DNA of 64,000 nt, from assembly GCA_013399115.1 (NCBI GenBank), contig VXAA01001494.1, positions 634,332 to 698,331 on the forward strand. The letters run 5' to 3'. Below, one piece after another: positions 49,011-62,400 of this stretch. The stretch's first letter is position 1; the number at the start of each line of letters is the position of its first letter. The position numbers were made by a program, and so were the translations under genes. Origin of the DNA: Anseranas semipalmata. Lineage: Eukaryota; Chordata; Aves; Anseriformes; Anseranatidae. Below the pieces are notes generated by a model that did no database searches, had not been told where the DNA came from, and saw only the letters and a list, made by a program, of their open reading frames with translations.

Positions 49011-52000
49011 TAAATCACTGGTGCTCCATTGACTTTAACTGAGCCTACAACCCACTGAAGATACAACCTCAGGAACCCAAACATTGCTGTTAGCCCTAAC
49101 AGCTCTCAAAGACTGATGACTTGGAGCTGAATCAGAAAGGTCATGCTGGATTTAGTGGAAATGGTTTAAGAGGTTACCTCTCCCAACTGTCTGCATCAGT
49201 CCCTCACCAGAAGCTGAAACAGAGCCATTAGAAAGCAACATGGTCCAGCCCTCATCCATACAGCTCACAGCCAGTATTTTTAACTGCCAGTCGTCTGCAA
49301 ACTATGACAGCTGATAAACTGGCACTTGCTTGCACATGCTGCCTCTACTAGAAGGGTGCAAGCCTCTGGTAAAGCAGCAGGGTAGGTATTAATGGCGGCA
49401 TCCCCTTCCTCCACCCCAACAAAAATCGATCACACATGTTTGCCAGATCCCTAATCTGGTCAGAGTGGAACTATATGCTGAAAGAAGCAACTCCATTTAA
49501 CTTCTTTTGGGGGAATGGAGAGGGAGGATTTTCTACATTTCATGAGGCAGTGAATGGGAAAGAAATAGTGTATATACAGTACCCCTTGTAATTTTAATTC
49601 ACATTGCCCCTTCTCAGTGAATAAATCTTGTTAAACCTTATCCTCTCGGAGACCATCTGGATGAAAACCATTCAGGAAACATCACCATTGGTACAAGAAC
49701 TTAAATCTCACCATAAATCTCAGCATGTCAAAGCCAAGCATGCATGCCTTAAAGAAACTCTGCAGCTGTGACTTGCTCAGAGTTACAGACCTGTATGTGC
49801 AAACGGTGCCTCCCAAGAAACACATTGCTACATTTCAGTAACTCTTAAAAACAAATGAAAGCAAACTCAAGGATTTTCTCATTTTCAGATAGCTTTGACC
49901 TTTTTTATGTAAAGGAAATGAAATCCTTTAATAAAATCCACATAAAATTTACTAGCCTGTTGGAACAGTACTGTCTCAAATGATCTCCACCCTTGTCCTT
50001 ATCTTTCTCTGATTACTTCCCCCTCTCTTCCAAAGTACATGTGCTAATGTGGCAAGCTACGCTCACAATCAGAAATCATGATTACTTTGCTCTGTAATCT
50101 GATTGCCTGTATAGTTAGACACCTGCCTTCCTGGCAAATTTCTTTATGGTAACAGGGTATGAGCAGGTTGGCCTTTTAAATGCCAGATACAGTCAAAACA
50201 GCTTTGATCTAAGCTCAGCGAGAACACTACTCTTATCCAACAGCAGATACTCTCCGCTTTCTCCACCCTTAAACCTAGTATAATTGTTTTTATAGACAAG
50301 GATTTCATGTTTAATTCACCAATTTCAAAATACGGCAAAGCATAATGCAAAACTTACAAGTCAATCCATTCAGTAAGTGAAAAAAGTAGAAAAAGTAACT
50401 AGGAGAGCTAATCCAGGCTCAATGCTTTGACCAAAAAAATCATGGGGATGAATGCAGATCTGGTGAAACAAAAGGTGCTGTAAATTTGCTTCATTTTCCT
50501 AATTTCCTTTCATTTCCCTAAAGGAAAAAAATCTAAAATGTTTGAAAAGGAACTGAAATGGTGTTCGGTAATTTCTAGAAAAAAAGATTTCTAAAAAAAA
50601 AATCAAAAGGATCTTGTTTAGAAATATTTTTCAAGTAAAAAAAAATTCTTAAAATAAGTAGATCACAAGAAGAGCATTTCATTTTCATTAAAGCAAAGCA
50701 TTTTATTGACTGAAATAGAAATTTGTTCAGTTTTTAGAAATCTGAAAAAAATTCACCTTAGTTCAACCCCCAATTAAGGTAATATATATATATATTTATG
50801 TTTAGAACTACCAGACAACTTAAACAGCTACTTTTGCATAACAAAAGTAACTTAGGAACCTGGGAATTCATTTATTAGTTGTGCTACCAAGTTTAGAAGA
50901 AAGCAAGTTTCATTGCCCCAAGCAATGAGGTATTTGAGATATATCAACATACCGCAGTTGACGAGTCTTCTCCAATAGCTGTGAAGGTTTCCTGATGTTT
51001 CAGCTAAGATCACTGGACCTCATACTTGAATTGAGTACAGGTGATCCTGGTTTATTTTTGCAAGAAATTTCAGTTCTGTGAAGCTGCATATCACCACAGC
51101 AAAGTATTTTAGCTGCCATCACAACAGCAGACGTGACACCAGTTTGCTAACGCAGGCTCTTGCTTTACCATCTACAGAAAAGAAGAGATCAATTACCCGC
51201 AACAGTAATAGGTGTTATCCAGAACTGCAATGACTGCCCTGGTAGCTCACTGTGATTGCAAAATAATCCACCCTTTCCCTACAAGGGCAGAGATACTTGC
51301 TAACAACTATCAGCCTCCCACTGGAGAAGCAATGTTGTCTGGACCTCAGAAAATGGGCTACAGCATATGATGGTCTAAAAACTGTAGAATGAACTAGTCA
51401 TACAACCCTGTAAAGGAAACATTTGCTCGCTCAGCATGAAAGATGATCAGCAGTGTTTTGTTGTCATGCAAGGTGTATTGTTTCTTCTTTTTAAAGCTAT
51501 ATCCCATGCTAGGTGCTAATTCCTCCCACGTGACTTTCTACACCAAACTGGGGAGCTGAGGAAGGGGTACTGTTTTATTCTGCCTACGTAGTCAACACAT
51601 GGAGACGTGTGGGCTGAACTGCCCTCTAGAGGTGCATGTCACTTCCCCGACATCGCCAGGGGAGCCTCGGGTGATCAGGTACTTACGTGCCTCAGTTATG
51701 TGCTTGAAGTCAGATCACTTGAATCCAGGAGCAACGGTACTTCTCCTGTCCTGGAATGGTTCATACCACAGCCACATGTTACAAAACAAATAGCATACAC
51801 TAATAGTTTTGGTGGAAGTGGTAACAGCTAGTACAAAGTTAGTACTTTAGTCCAAACCTGGGATACTATTATTATCACAGAAACCTAGACTTTTTGGTAT
51901 GTCTTAACTTCACTCCTTCAGCTATGCAATGCTGCACAACTGGACGGATTGTGTGAGATTATTTTCACTTTTCATCAAAGCTTCACCCAGAGTTAGCCAC

Positions 52001-52309
52001 TACTGGAAGCAAGATAGCAAATTTGCCAGGCCAATTTGCTCCCATACAGTAAATCAGTTGCTCCTATGGCAAGTAGTGAATATAATTTTTTTTTTTTCAA
52101 TGCATAGTACAAGGAAAGGATGACTCAAGCTAAATTTCACAGGTGAAGTTCAGATGAGTTCGGATCTATTCAAGCCCTCTCAATATTCCCATATGCTTGA
52201 ATCAAGTCCAAACATTTAATTGTCAGCTTTAAACAAAAACTACCAATGAAGGAGAGGATTGTGAACTCTCTTTTCCAGCACTAAGAAGTTGAGCACTTTT
52301 TTTTTATAA
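49011..52309. other. spacer, no gene supported
   Basis: AT-rich overall. A TA repeat lies at 50781-50796. A short segment at 49010-49090 faintly resembles an old amniote repeat. A few CpG occur at 51590-51690. No recognised coding exon. Confidence 0.5.
50781..50796. repeat. TA dinucleotide repeat
   Basis: Seven to eight TA units. Confidence 0.9.
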
Positions 52310-52520
52310 TCTGTCATTTGTACTTTTTCATACTAAAGGTGACAGTCTAATTCACATATGACCAACACCCATAAATCATGTTGGGGGGAGGAAATATTCA
52401 TAAATCCATATCAAACAGCACCCAAATTATGACAAATGACATGGCAGTCATAAAATTGCACAAGCACAACTCACCAAGTCATTAATTTCATGGCCATGGA
52501 AAATAAACAGACACATTTTT
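52310..52520. promoter_or_regulatory. CATAAA-rich block, candidate caudal/HOX-type element
   Basis: CCATAAATCATG at 52369-52380, TTCATAAATCC at 52397-52407 and GTCATAAAA at 52447-52455 place three CATAAA cores within about 86 bases. CATAAA with a preceding T or C is the preferred core of caudal (CDX) and posterior HOX proteins. AAGTCATTAATTTCATGG follows near 52477. The 12-mer CCATAAATCATG is shared with the block at 28764. Function is inferred. Confidence 0.25.
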
Positions 52521-53944
52521 TTCGCAGCCCTAATAAATTTTAAAAAACTCAAAGAATGGTCCATCTGCTTCGAATAATTTTTAATTTCCTATTCTGTCTC
52601 GTTCCCATTAGCTATTCCACTGAGATATTTGCTAAATTCTTTCATTTGCCTCCTCCCATCTGTATTCAATTACTCTATTCCCAAATAGAGTTAGTTTTTC
52701 TTTCTCCTAAGCACAGTACAAAATATCCCCACCTGTACCTTAAAGCAAATGTTATGTGTGTTTTATTATCTGTTAGACTCTATGAGTCATTCTAACTCGA
52801 TTGCCTGTGCTGAAAGACTTGGAGGGCAATCTGATTTTGATGTTTTCTGGCTTTGGTGAAAAACACCTGCCTGATTCTCATAGCTAATCTATTAACTTGG
52901 TAAATGCCTCAACAGATGTTCTAGAATCAGCTAGGGATCAGGGTCTGTCCTCGTGACAGCGTCCGCTTGTAAGCTTGAAATATTTAAATGTTCAGAGATC
53001 AGAGGCCAATGATGTGTTTTGGGTACAAGCTTTCACTAAATCATATTTTTTCAGTCAGTCCCTGGAGTGCAATCCACATACAATAAGTGGCTGGAGCATT
53101 CTGACTGAGTGGGCCAACAATACAGGCCTCCTTGAACTTTGAAGGGACATGAATTTCAAGGCAGGATTGGCTTCTTTTATTGAAAAATGGAACAAATTTT
53201 TGACTGCGCTGAAGTCGTTCCCTTTTAAGCTACATGTTTTTTTTCCAGTTCCTTTCCTTTCTTCATAATGAAACCCATTAAGAAAGTATAAACCTTGGCT
53301 TTGAGACCTGCCTTTCCAAGGATAACTTAATGTCTCTGAGGAACCTGTTCTAAGCCGTCATCCTCTGTTTGGGTCAACACTGCTCTGCATGATTCACTCA
53401 CTGTGTGCCTGATCCTCCACCTTGTTACATTGGTTTTAAGCCAGAGTTGCTCCACTGACTCTAAGCTGTTCCACTCTGTAACAGCCCCCCAGGCTCTACA
53501 GACTGGCTGGGATCACTGGAGCAGACCAATCCCTTGAGAAAGGCTTTATTCCTCCCATAGGAAGGGTGGGATAGATGCATGACATCAGTGTCAAGCCCAC
53601 GTGAATTCCCATTTTGCAGGTCAAGGCAATTTTCTCTCCAGCTAGTACCACCAGAAAAACACAATGAGAAAACAAAGGCTCAGAACACGGCCACTGCTGC
53701 CCCCTCTGCTTTCAGAAATGGTCCCTCCTCAGTCAAAGCTGGAACTGACAGCTAGAAGTGCTTATTAGTTTTGTGAGCTTTTGTAATGTCTCTATTCTTG
53801 TAACAAATGCTCAGGTTCTTTTACAAAATGTCTTAGAGTATTCAATTTGAAATGTCCGCAAGTTTCACTGCTAAGTTTTCTCAATGAGATCACATGAAAG
53901 GCAGAACAATTAGATATCAGGACATCTTTCTCTGACCTTCGCTC
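52521..53944. other. spacer, no gene supported
   Basis: Mixed AT-rich sequence. A short old-repeat-like segment lies at 53415-53470. Nothing else is recognised. Confidence 0.5.
53415..53470. mobile_element. possible fragment of an old amniote interspersed repeat
   Basis: CATTGGTTTTAAGCCAGAG, then TTGCTCCACTGACTCTAAG, follows the pattern 'actggtttaaa-ccagagtaactccactgacttcagtgg' of a widespread old sauropsid repeat. Family name uncertain. Confidence 0.35.
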
Positions 53945-54102
53945 ACCACTTGACTCTAGTCACTTCACTTACCCTTTGTTTACCTCCACTTCTTCATCTG
54001 CTAAATGGCCTTTACTAATGCAAATTTACTTTGGTGTTTTAAAGGTTAATTAGTTAATGTTTGTAAAGTGTTTTGAGATCAATACAGTATTATTACTAAT
54101 GT
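53945..54102 (+). mobile_element. MIR-type SINE remnant
   Basis: AGTCACTTCACTTACC, CTCCACTTCTTCATCTGCTAAATGG, TTAATTAGTTAATG, TTTGTAAAGTGTTTTGAGATC and TATTATTACTAAT follow the MIR order from the 'gcaagtcacttaacc' segment through 'tcatctgtaaaatgg' to the 'gtaaagtgctttgagat' tail. Plus strand. It is one of the clearest MIRs in the window. Confidence 0.75.
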
Positions 54103-56897
54103 ATTCAAAATCTCATCTCTGCTGCTATTCGCTCTTGGATGCTTGACAAGAAGGCTTTCACTGTTCCATGTCTTCAACAATCCTCAGAAGCAGCTCTGCT
54201 GTTAGAACTCTCGTATGAGTGATCAGCAGATGGAGTTGGAGGAGTGAGAAGGGAAATGACTGATTCATATGGTTATTGCTATTACACATTCTGCTTGCTA
54301 AAAGACAAAATAGAAAACATGAAGGGGGGATAATAACAATCACTTTAGCATTTAAAGGAAGACACTGAAAGCACAGAAAACTGCGTATGTGGTATCTCAA
54401 ATTATTGCTATTTTCAAAGACATCTCTGGAGGTACAGCCATCTTGTTAGACTTAAAGTCTGACAGGCACTGGAGAAAGGGACTAAACACGAGATGACAGC
54501 TTCTTAGAGAAGAAAGACTCACCAGAAATGGAGTTCCCATCTGAGGACCTATGGCAAGATCCTTCATTAAGAAGGAAAAGGAGATTTTTCTGTCTGTAAA
54601 CAGGTGTAGAAGAATTGACCATATCTCACCTAGTAGGAATGTTTTTTTCCTTCATTTTACAGGCTGCATCTCTGCTGAAGTGCATATCAATTCTTTTCCC
54701 ATCTCAGAGATTCAGAAATGGAACTGGTTACTGGAAAGATGCAATAAAAGTTTGATTTTAAAGCATAATTTCTGCAAAATCCTCTTTATAAATTAGGCAG
54801 ATACTTATACTCAACACTTCCTATTTTGACATTTTCGAAGTGGTATAATTAAATATATATATATGTATATAATTTTTTTTTTTTTTTTTTGAAATAATAG
54901 GCCACATTCTGACCGCATCCTGCTGGCACAAGTAAAGACTTGGCCCGAAGAACTAGCTACGGACAGTGCTTGCAAGAGAGAATCTCTGGATAAGAAGAGC
55001 TAACAAAACCAATTAACCAATTTTAAACCACATGCCCATGTTCACGTAGAAAATCTGACGTCAGAGATAGAAGTGATACAATCAGTGCACGTTGCACAGG
55101 AACAAAACATGGCAAACTTTTATTTTATTTTTTATTAGCCTGTGCAACCTGAGGTGATCTATGGACTCGAGACAATTGCATGCCTACACCTCTCTTCTGC
55201 AAAGACTAGATTTTGGTTGAGGCCTCTCCCTTATCTAGAATATTTTAAGATCTCTTTGCCTGTATTCTGCACATTTTTTCTTTAGTAAACTCTAGAAAAA
55301 AAGCCATCTCCCGGAGTAAGACAATGAATAGAACACATTTTTCATACCAGATGCTGCTCCATTAACACAAATTGTGTTGCATTTGTAGATCCTTTGGTAT
55401 GAAAAGGTATACACAATTTATAAACCAAGAATAATTAAATGTTATTACAGATGTCCACAGCAGAGGGTGCTAAGATTAAAGAGAACTGACCATAGAGTTA
55501 AGATCTTGGGCAATGGGAGCAGTTTTACAGCAAGCAGTAGCTGGAAGTTAGTTCATTAGTGGAGTAATAAAGGCATCAGTTGATTCTTCATTAATGCTGT
55601 CTCTGTTGTCTTTTTCTGAAATTCAGGCTTTTCATAAGAAAGGAGGTACAACATCCACAGCAGAAAAATGATCCTTGGTTTCTTGCATCAATATGTTTTC
55701 TGAAAAATTGTATTTACTGCACATACTAATAAAAACAAATCAGATCAAACAAATAAACAGAAAATGTATGTTCCCCTATACTCTGAGTTTTTTCCCCCAG
55801 AAGTCTTTTAATCAGTCTCAAGAAGATACATTTATCTCATGCTAAAAGTAGCCTTAAGTAAGAGCGGAAAATTCAGAAATACTTCTGCCAGCAAAACTAG
55901 CAGTTACTTCAGTGAAAATGAGGTACCTGACTGATAGCTTAGATTGCATTGTGCTTCAGTGAAAACACATCCTTGAATTTAGAGATGTGTAATGGCATTA
56001 TTACATTAAGCTTGTTATTTGAAAACAGACAAACTGATCCAAAAATATTCTGCTACTGGAGACATGTTTGGCTTCATCTCTTCAGAGATGATAGAACATG
56101 TCATTAAGTTCTCCCTCCCTATATCTACCTACCCACCACTTTTCACAGACTTAAGCTTGATTGCGGGGCAGTGTGAAGCAAAAAGAAAGGAAGAGGCAAG
56201 AGGTGGAACAGCTCTAATGTATGTGGCCTGAGGACCTTGGAAATCTTACAAATTTGAAAAGGGATTACCAGGTCTTTGGCTAGTGATTCAAGCTGAACTC
56301 AGAGCAGGAGCAAGTGAAAATTTCTACCCTTTGATGAATCACATGTCCTCTGTCAGCAGTTCTCAATCTTTCCCACATGAAGAAAGCCCTTCTCAATTCT
56401 CTGTTTCTTCTTCATTCACCTCTGCAGAAGTCAGAATTCTCTCTGATTGAACCCAAGAACAGAGTTTGGGGTTCTCTCTTTGAAACATCTTGGAAGCTGT
56501 CATCCTCAGAATCAGCTCTTGGATCTATGAGACCTGCACGGAAATCAGTCAAAGGTCAGAGCAGGGAACACTTTGTAACTAGAGACAAGCTTGTCTAATT
56601 TGAAGATGGATCTACGGAAGTTCATCTGTGACAGCAAACACGATGTCCGTTCCAGATCCACATTGCTGTGTGAAATAACTAGATTGCTTGTTAATCTATA
56701 ACAGTGAAAGTCTAAGAACTGGGACACCAAACTACCTTCCCCCTACTTGATGTGGGTCCCTCCAGGTCAGGATTCCACCCTGTAAATCCAGCAGAGCAAG
56801 TAAAATTCTACAGATGCCATCCATGCAGTCCCCATGCCGGGACTTTTCACCAACAGTAAGTTTAATGCAAGTATCAGAAAAAGAACTGATGAAAATA
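54103..56897. other. spacer with simple repeats
   Basis: A TA-rich repeat at 54851-54870 runs into a T18 at 54873-54890. The segment just after (54900-54950) faintly resembles an old amniote repeat. No coding signal. Confidence 0.5.
54851..54890. repeat. TA repeat followed by T18
   Basis: About nine TA units with one G, then AA and 18 T. Confidence 0.9.
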
Positions 56898-56924
56898 TTT
56901 TTTTGTTTTGTTTTGTTTTTTTTT
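56898..56924. repeat. TTTTG repeat in a T-rich run
   Basis: Three TTTTG units flanked by T runs. Confidence 0.85.
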
Positions 56925-56939
56925 CCAGGAATCAGAAAT

Positions 56940-57020
56940 CCACAGTGGTTTTCTGATTACTTGCATTGACACCAGGGGAACTCCTGATTTACACCAGAAT
57001 GAGAAGAAATCAGACCTGGG
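56940..57020. mobile_element. possible fragment of an old amniote interspersed repeat
   Basis: TTGCATTGACACCAGGGGAA, then CTCCTGATTTACACCAGAATG and AGAAGAAATCAGACCTGGGG, follows the pattern 'cattgacttcagtggagttactcctgatttacaccagtgtgagaagagaatcaggccc'. This is the best of the several copies of this pattern in the window. Family name uncertain. Confidence 0.5.
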
Positions 57021-59357
57021 GAGAGAACAGATGGTTCAATGTTTCTGCTTAAAAACACAGGACACTCACACCAGAAAAAGGTAAAAGGAAGAGGAGAAGT
57101 CTGAAATACCTAGCCTCACAGGAGAAAGCCTATATACACTGTGGCTGACAACTTGGAAATTCAGGCTTAGATCATCAGAGCAACTGAGGAGACTCCACAC
57201 AGAAATCCATTTGTTTCAATGAAAGCTAAGAGGCTTAACGGGCATTGGGCTTGTCAGTATTTTGGAGGATCTGTTTTTCACCACTTTGGTAAAATCTAAC
57301 ACCTTTGTGCCTGATGTCCCAGGTTCAAATTGCACAGCAAGATGAAAGGAGTCTGGTTACTGAGGATAAGCCAAAAAGAGAAGCATAGGAATGCTCGAGT
57401 AGAGCACACAGATAACAAGTCCTCAGGACAGACTTCCTGCTATGATTGGCATCATAACACTGGGATTTATTTAGCCGCTATTCCATTATATGTTCTTTTT
57501 TCCCCCTCCAAATTACCACTCTTCAGCGAGTACTCACACTAGTGAAAGTGAAGACAAGTAGTAAATAAAATGTAATGAAACTTGTTTTACATCTCTTTTC
57601 ATCCCCTCCACGCAGCTCCCTCAACCTTAAAATTGAGAGGATCAGAGATCAGGTTTTCTATGCAGACAATATGCATTGAACGTCAATTCTATAGGAGAGA
57701 AAAGAGACTGAAAGAAAGAAACCCATAAAAGGAAATGCACCACATTCTTCCATCCTCTACCCCAACAAATCCAATTAAACTTGCCAAGACACACACACAT
57801 GCTGTCAATCATTCCAGAGCCTATCCGCCCTATCAATATTTCAGCAGCATTTCAGTCTCTTATTTTTCAGGACTATGCACACTCCACACAGCGTGCACTC
57901 ATTGTTCCCCATGCTCCTTCCTTGCCCCTTTTAATCAGTCACAACAAGCCACGTTCACTCCTTTCCTGCACCTCATGCTACTCCAAGCTAGCTGGTTAGC
58001 TGGCTCAGCCGAGCTTCCTCGAGCTCCAGTGATGGTTTGCATTTTTTTTTTTTTTTAAAGAGGAGAATGCAGGATGCAAAATGTGGTTGAAAATAAACAC
58101 AAGGATGCTGACACAGAGGAATTTTGTCCATGCTTATAAAACAGATATGTTTTTGGGGGGAACTACTGCTTTCCTATTCTGGTGGCCTCAAAAACTGCCT
58201 CATTTTAAAGAGCACAAGGAAAATGGACTGAAAGCTTTAGAAAATATCTGGTAACATATCAGATCCAAAAGTCCCCTAGAGACCTTATGTACCTGACACA
58301 GGCATTCTCAAAGCCTGCCCTAGACGCAACACCATTATCAAAATAACTTCGGTAATTTGGACTTCTGTTCCTATATAGGTTGTAGGGTTCTGGCTTCACA
58401 ACAGAACTAAATCTCCCTAACAGAAAAGGGAGACGTGTGATGGCTTTTTCATTCTGTGCATCTTGCACAGGACTTAGGGTGCTTGCAGAGCTGCCCCTGA
58501 GTCACAGACATACAACAGTAACTCATTTTCAAAGATGAGGCTTACTTTGGAAGCGCTGGAAAGGTTACAACCGTATCTTGTGCCAGTATAATAACAGGTC
58601 TGTCAGCTTTCTCTTCAAATTCTCTCTTGATGTCACCAAAGGAAATGTATAGAAACCTAATCTGCTGGAGGATTTAACTGACTCTGTTGGGCTGCCTTTA
58701 CTGACAGTACAGGCAGTAACCTAAAGTGGCTCCAGAAGAATGACCGGGCTTTCAAGCAGGTGGTAGCTATTCCAGCTGAGCAATCTGTCGATATGAATTT
58801 TACCCTCTTCCAGCATTCCCAGGTCCTGTGCCACTCCAGTGCTGAGTGGATTCCCAGCTTGAAGGTGAGCCCCTGCTGTGAGCTCCTAACTCCATCCCTA
58901 TGATGTTTTTCTTTTGCTCTGAAAGGCCTAAAGAGCTGAGGTTGCAGCCTAATATCCATACAAGATGACTGGAGCGCACAAATGAAATGGCATAAAAACA
59001 CACATGGCCACCAGGCAATAGAAACCAGTTGTGCAACTATTCCAGTTCAGAATAAATATGACTAGATTCTAGTATCAGTCTGTATTCTCCCTCAAATCCA
59101 AACAGGATCTGAAAAGAAAAAGGTTAATTTTATTTTTTTTCCTGTTTTGGAAAGAAGATTCGTATCTTTCTGGAATCACAGCCACCTGCTGAGCTCAGAT
59201 TTATGGGTCTAAAAGTGCTCTTCAGCCTTCAAAGCCCCACCTTCTCTCCTCAAATGCACTCCTAAAAAGGATCTTAGGAAGTGACTGCCCTAATACCCTA
59301 ATGAAATTTCAAGCACTCTCTGCAAAAAATGTGAATTCTAAGCTTCTCACGCTATTA
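57021..59357. other. spacer, no gene supported
   Basis: A possible tRNA-derived SINE fragment with CCCAGGTTCAAATTGC lies near 57318-57333. A T15 run lies at 58042-58056. Frames on the minus strand at 58.65-59.04 kb overlap each other and lack any recognised feature. Confidence 0.45.
58042..58056. repeat. T15 homopolymer
   Basis: An uninterrupted T run. No polyadenylation-like signal on the minus strand side. Confidence 0.9.
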
Positions 59358-59358
59358 G

Positions 59359-59406
59359 TAAAAAAAACAAAACAAACAAACAAACAAAAACAAAAAACAC
59401 ACACAC
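59359..59406. repeat. CAAA-type simple repeat ending in CA units
   Basis: Several CAAA units, imperfect, followed by four CA units. Confidence 0.9.
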
Positions 59407-62400
59407 CAGAGAAGGATTCATGGTTTAAATGTGTCCTTTAGCCACAATGCACATAAGCATCAATTTTTCAAGCTCCAGTTTCATGAAATTATCAGGGAAT
59501 GCTGAACTTCCAGCAGTAGGACAGAGTTAATCTGAATAGCATAATTTCACCTCTCATCATGGTGAAAACTGACAAGTAGGCTCCCTTGGAGGATTTTGTT
59601 CTGCTTCCTCATGCTGAGACCTATCCCACAGCCCTCTGGAGTCCAGAGGAAAACCTGGCCGCTCAGGCCTTTAAAGCGCAGGGAAGACCAACCACACGTA
59701 CAGCACTACAGTTTTCTGAAACAACAGAAGCCCTACTAACCATCTGAGAGTGAGCTGAGATTAAAAGGACCTGCACAAGTAGACTTGTTATGCAGATAGT
59801 TCTCTACCTGTTTTTTAGCATTCTCACTGGGCATCCATACTTTGGAGAACCCTAACCCCTTATCTAAAAGGGGTTTTTCTCCAGTTTAGAGCTTCTTTGA
59901 AGCAATGCTCCCCCAAACCAAAGGGAGCTATGTAAATTTGGATCAAGGGTAAAAAGGGAAAACCTCACTCTGCAAAGTTCTGGCATTAAGACCGACCTTG
60001 ATGTTTTGAAAATTAACATCTCTGGACGTGCTGTCCAGAAACTGTTTCTTCCCTGAACCTTAGTATTTTCCACTTTCTTAACCTCTTTGAGGAACTTTCC
60101 TGCACAAGGCAGAAATCCAGACTTTGAGGCTGCAGAGGATAAGACAGAGAAAAAGAAGAAAAGCAGGCGAGAGTTTCTCTACTGGGCAATAACCTGTCCT
60201 GGAAATAATTAGTATTTATTCCCATTTGTAACAAGGTTAGCTGCCAAACAAATACAAGCACTGCTTACTGTGAATATCCCAGTGAAATATCCCTCTTTCA
60301 AAGCAAAAGAGAATTTTTGAATTAGTCACAACCAAAATTGGCTATGGGGCACCTGTAAAATATTGACTGCAATATGATCTGTTTCCTAAATTTGGTGAGC
60401 AACGTACAATTTCCTCATAAATTAGGAAATGACTTTATGACTGAAAAGAAGTCACAGTTGTGCAGGCATGCAGTCTGAGTGCCGGCTCACTTATCCCTGG
60501 TAACAAGAACCCAGCTGATTTAGGGATTGCCTGGAGGCCTTCAGGTCACTAGCAAACACAGCATCAAATGACTCCAGCACAGCCTTTTTGCAGAAAGAGG
60601 TTTGACACAGAATAATGCTGTGAGTCACCCTGTAGATGGGTTTATGTGCAATGGTTGTGGGCAAGTGCAAAAAAGAGCTGAAGAGCATTCAAGAATGTAG
60701 CTGGCAAGGTGCTGACATGTGATTCTAATAAGGAAATTGCAGTTTTTCTCAGACATGCTTTTGGTAAGGGTTCACTTGATGGAATTTCTTCAGAGTGCTG
60801 CATCTGGTGCGCTTCTCATCTTAGGAACCAATAGGCAAAGCTCCCAGGGTGTGATTAATTAAAATAGCTACCACATGTTTATCTCTTTATCTGATGGTAG
60901 AAACCATGTGCATGCACACAGAGCAATTCGGACTGTCATTTATAACCAAGTCACTTGCTTTCTATTGCTCTAGTGATGGCAAGAGGTAAAGTCACAGCTC
61001 AAAGGCGTAAAGCCCCTCTGTTTATCCTGGAAAGGTATGTGAGCACAGAAGCACTCAGCAGGACAGACCTGGCCTGGCAGAAGTCTTGCATTCTGACATC
61101 TGCTACAATATCTGCTCACAAGTGTGTGGAGAGAGTCAACAAAAAATGGGCGCTTACAATCAGCACCCTGAATGAGGAGCAATTGAGCTTGCCCACAGGG
61201 AATTCAGAGAAGACTGTCTTCTGACTGCAAGTTGTTGAATGAACCATTCTCTCTCTCCCTTCTATTTTCTGCCACTGTTGTTGCAATTCGGGTGCAGTTA
61301 GCAGTGTGCTTCCTGATAAATCGTAATGGCTGTATCATCAGTTTTTGTAAGTCACTTACCCCTGAGCAGCAAACTGTTTCAAATTAGTGGGCATCAACTG
61401 AAATGTGGGGAAAGACCTTGATGTCCTTCTGATGCTCAACATTGGAGAAATATGAAAACATGCTCCAATGTGCTACACGGGCTGTCCCTGGAAATGCTGT
61501 GCTTCACTACTGTCAGCCTCAGAGCAACTAGTGTGCTTTTAAAAATGGAGTGAAACAGTAAAATTGGATTCAAAGGTTCTTGGTGTTAAAAGGTTTGGAC
61601 GCATTAGGTCCATTAGAAAAACAGAAGCTTGGTAAGATTGCTTAGGTTAGTAGGATGAGGCTTCACAGCCAGACTGTCAAGGCATTCTGGTACCAGGTGT
61701 TGTAGATGGATTTTCACAATCCAGAGATTTATAGGATCTAGGATTCATATTTGCAGAAGATGATAATTTCAGAGTTGAACCTAACTTGGTATTTTCCCTG
61801 CAGGAGTATGGGAGGACAAGGATCAGGATTGAAACAGGAGATTTTGAACAGGATTCAAAAAATGGCAGCCAGATGTAGTCTGTGCCTGACTGTTCCATTA
61901 GCTAGGTACTCAAATCAAATAGGTAATTGCAGAGATGTCTCTGGCCGATTCCCTTTCTAGAGGTGAACTGATTTTTAAGAAGGTTTTCTGCAAAAGATTA
62001 ATCTGAATTCACCCGTGTTGCTACTAGCACGTGAAGATGAAAGACATCTAGAGAAAAGAACTCTAAATGAGGGACATATGGCCATCAGCCAAGAGACTGA
62101 GATACTAAGTATCAGTCTCTAGCACAATGCTTTCTGTCAGCTTCCCAATGTAATGCTTTGTTTTACTTAAAAACACATTTTCCCCTCCATTCCCCACCAA
62201 TCCAAACACTGAACTATTTGAAAAGCCCTAGGCTGGCATTCTATGTCAGGGATGACACCTGCACCTTAAACATCTACATGTATCAATAAAAATGTGCATC
62301 TTTTAGAGATATAACACTATTTTAGTTATTTTTAAAAACGCGAGCAGTTTTCCTGTGATGAAAGACGGTAAACTAAGACCCAATAATGGAATCATCACAA

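Noticed and set aside
57300..57345. tRNA or SINE head suggested by AGGTTCAAATTGC
   Set aside because: A single short motif only, with no second box or recognisable SINE body, so I mention it only in the spacer note.
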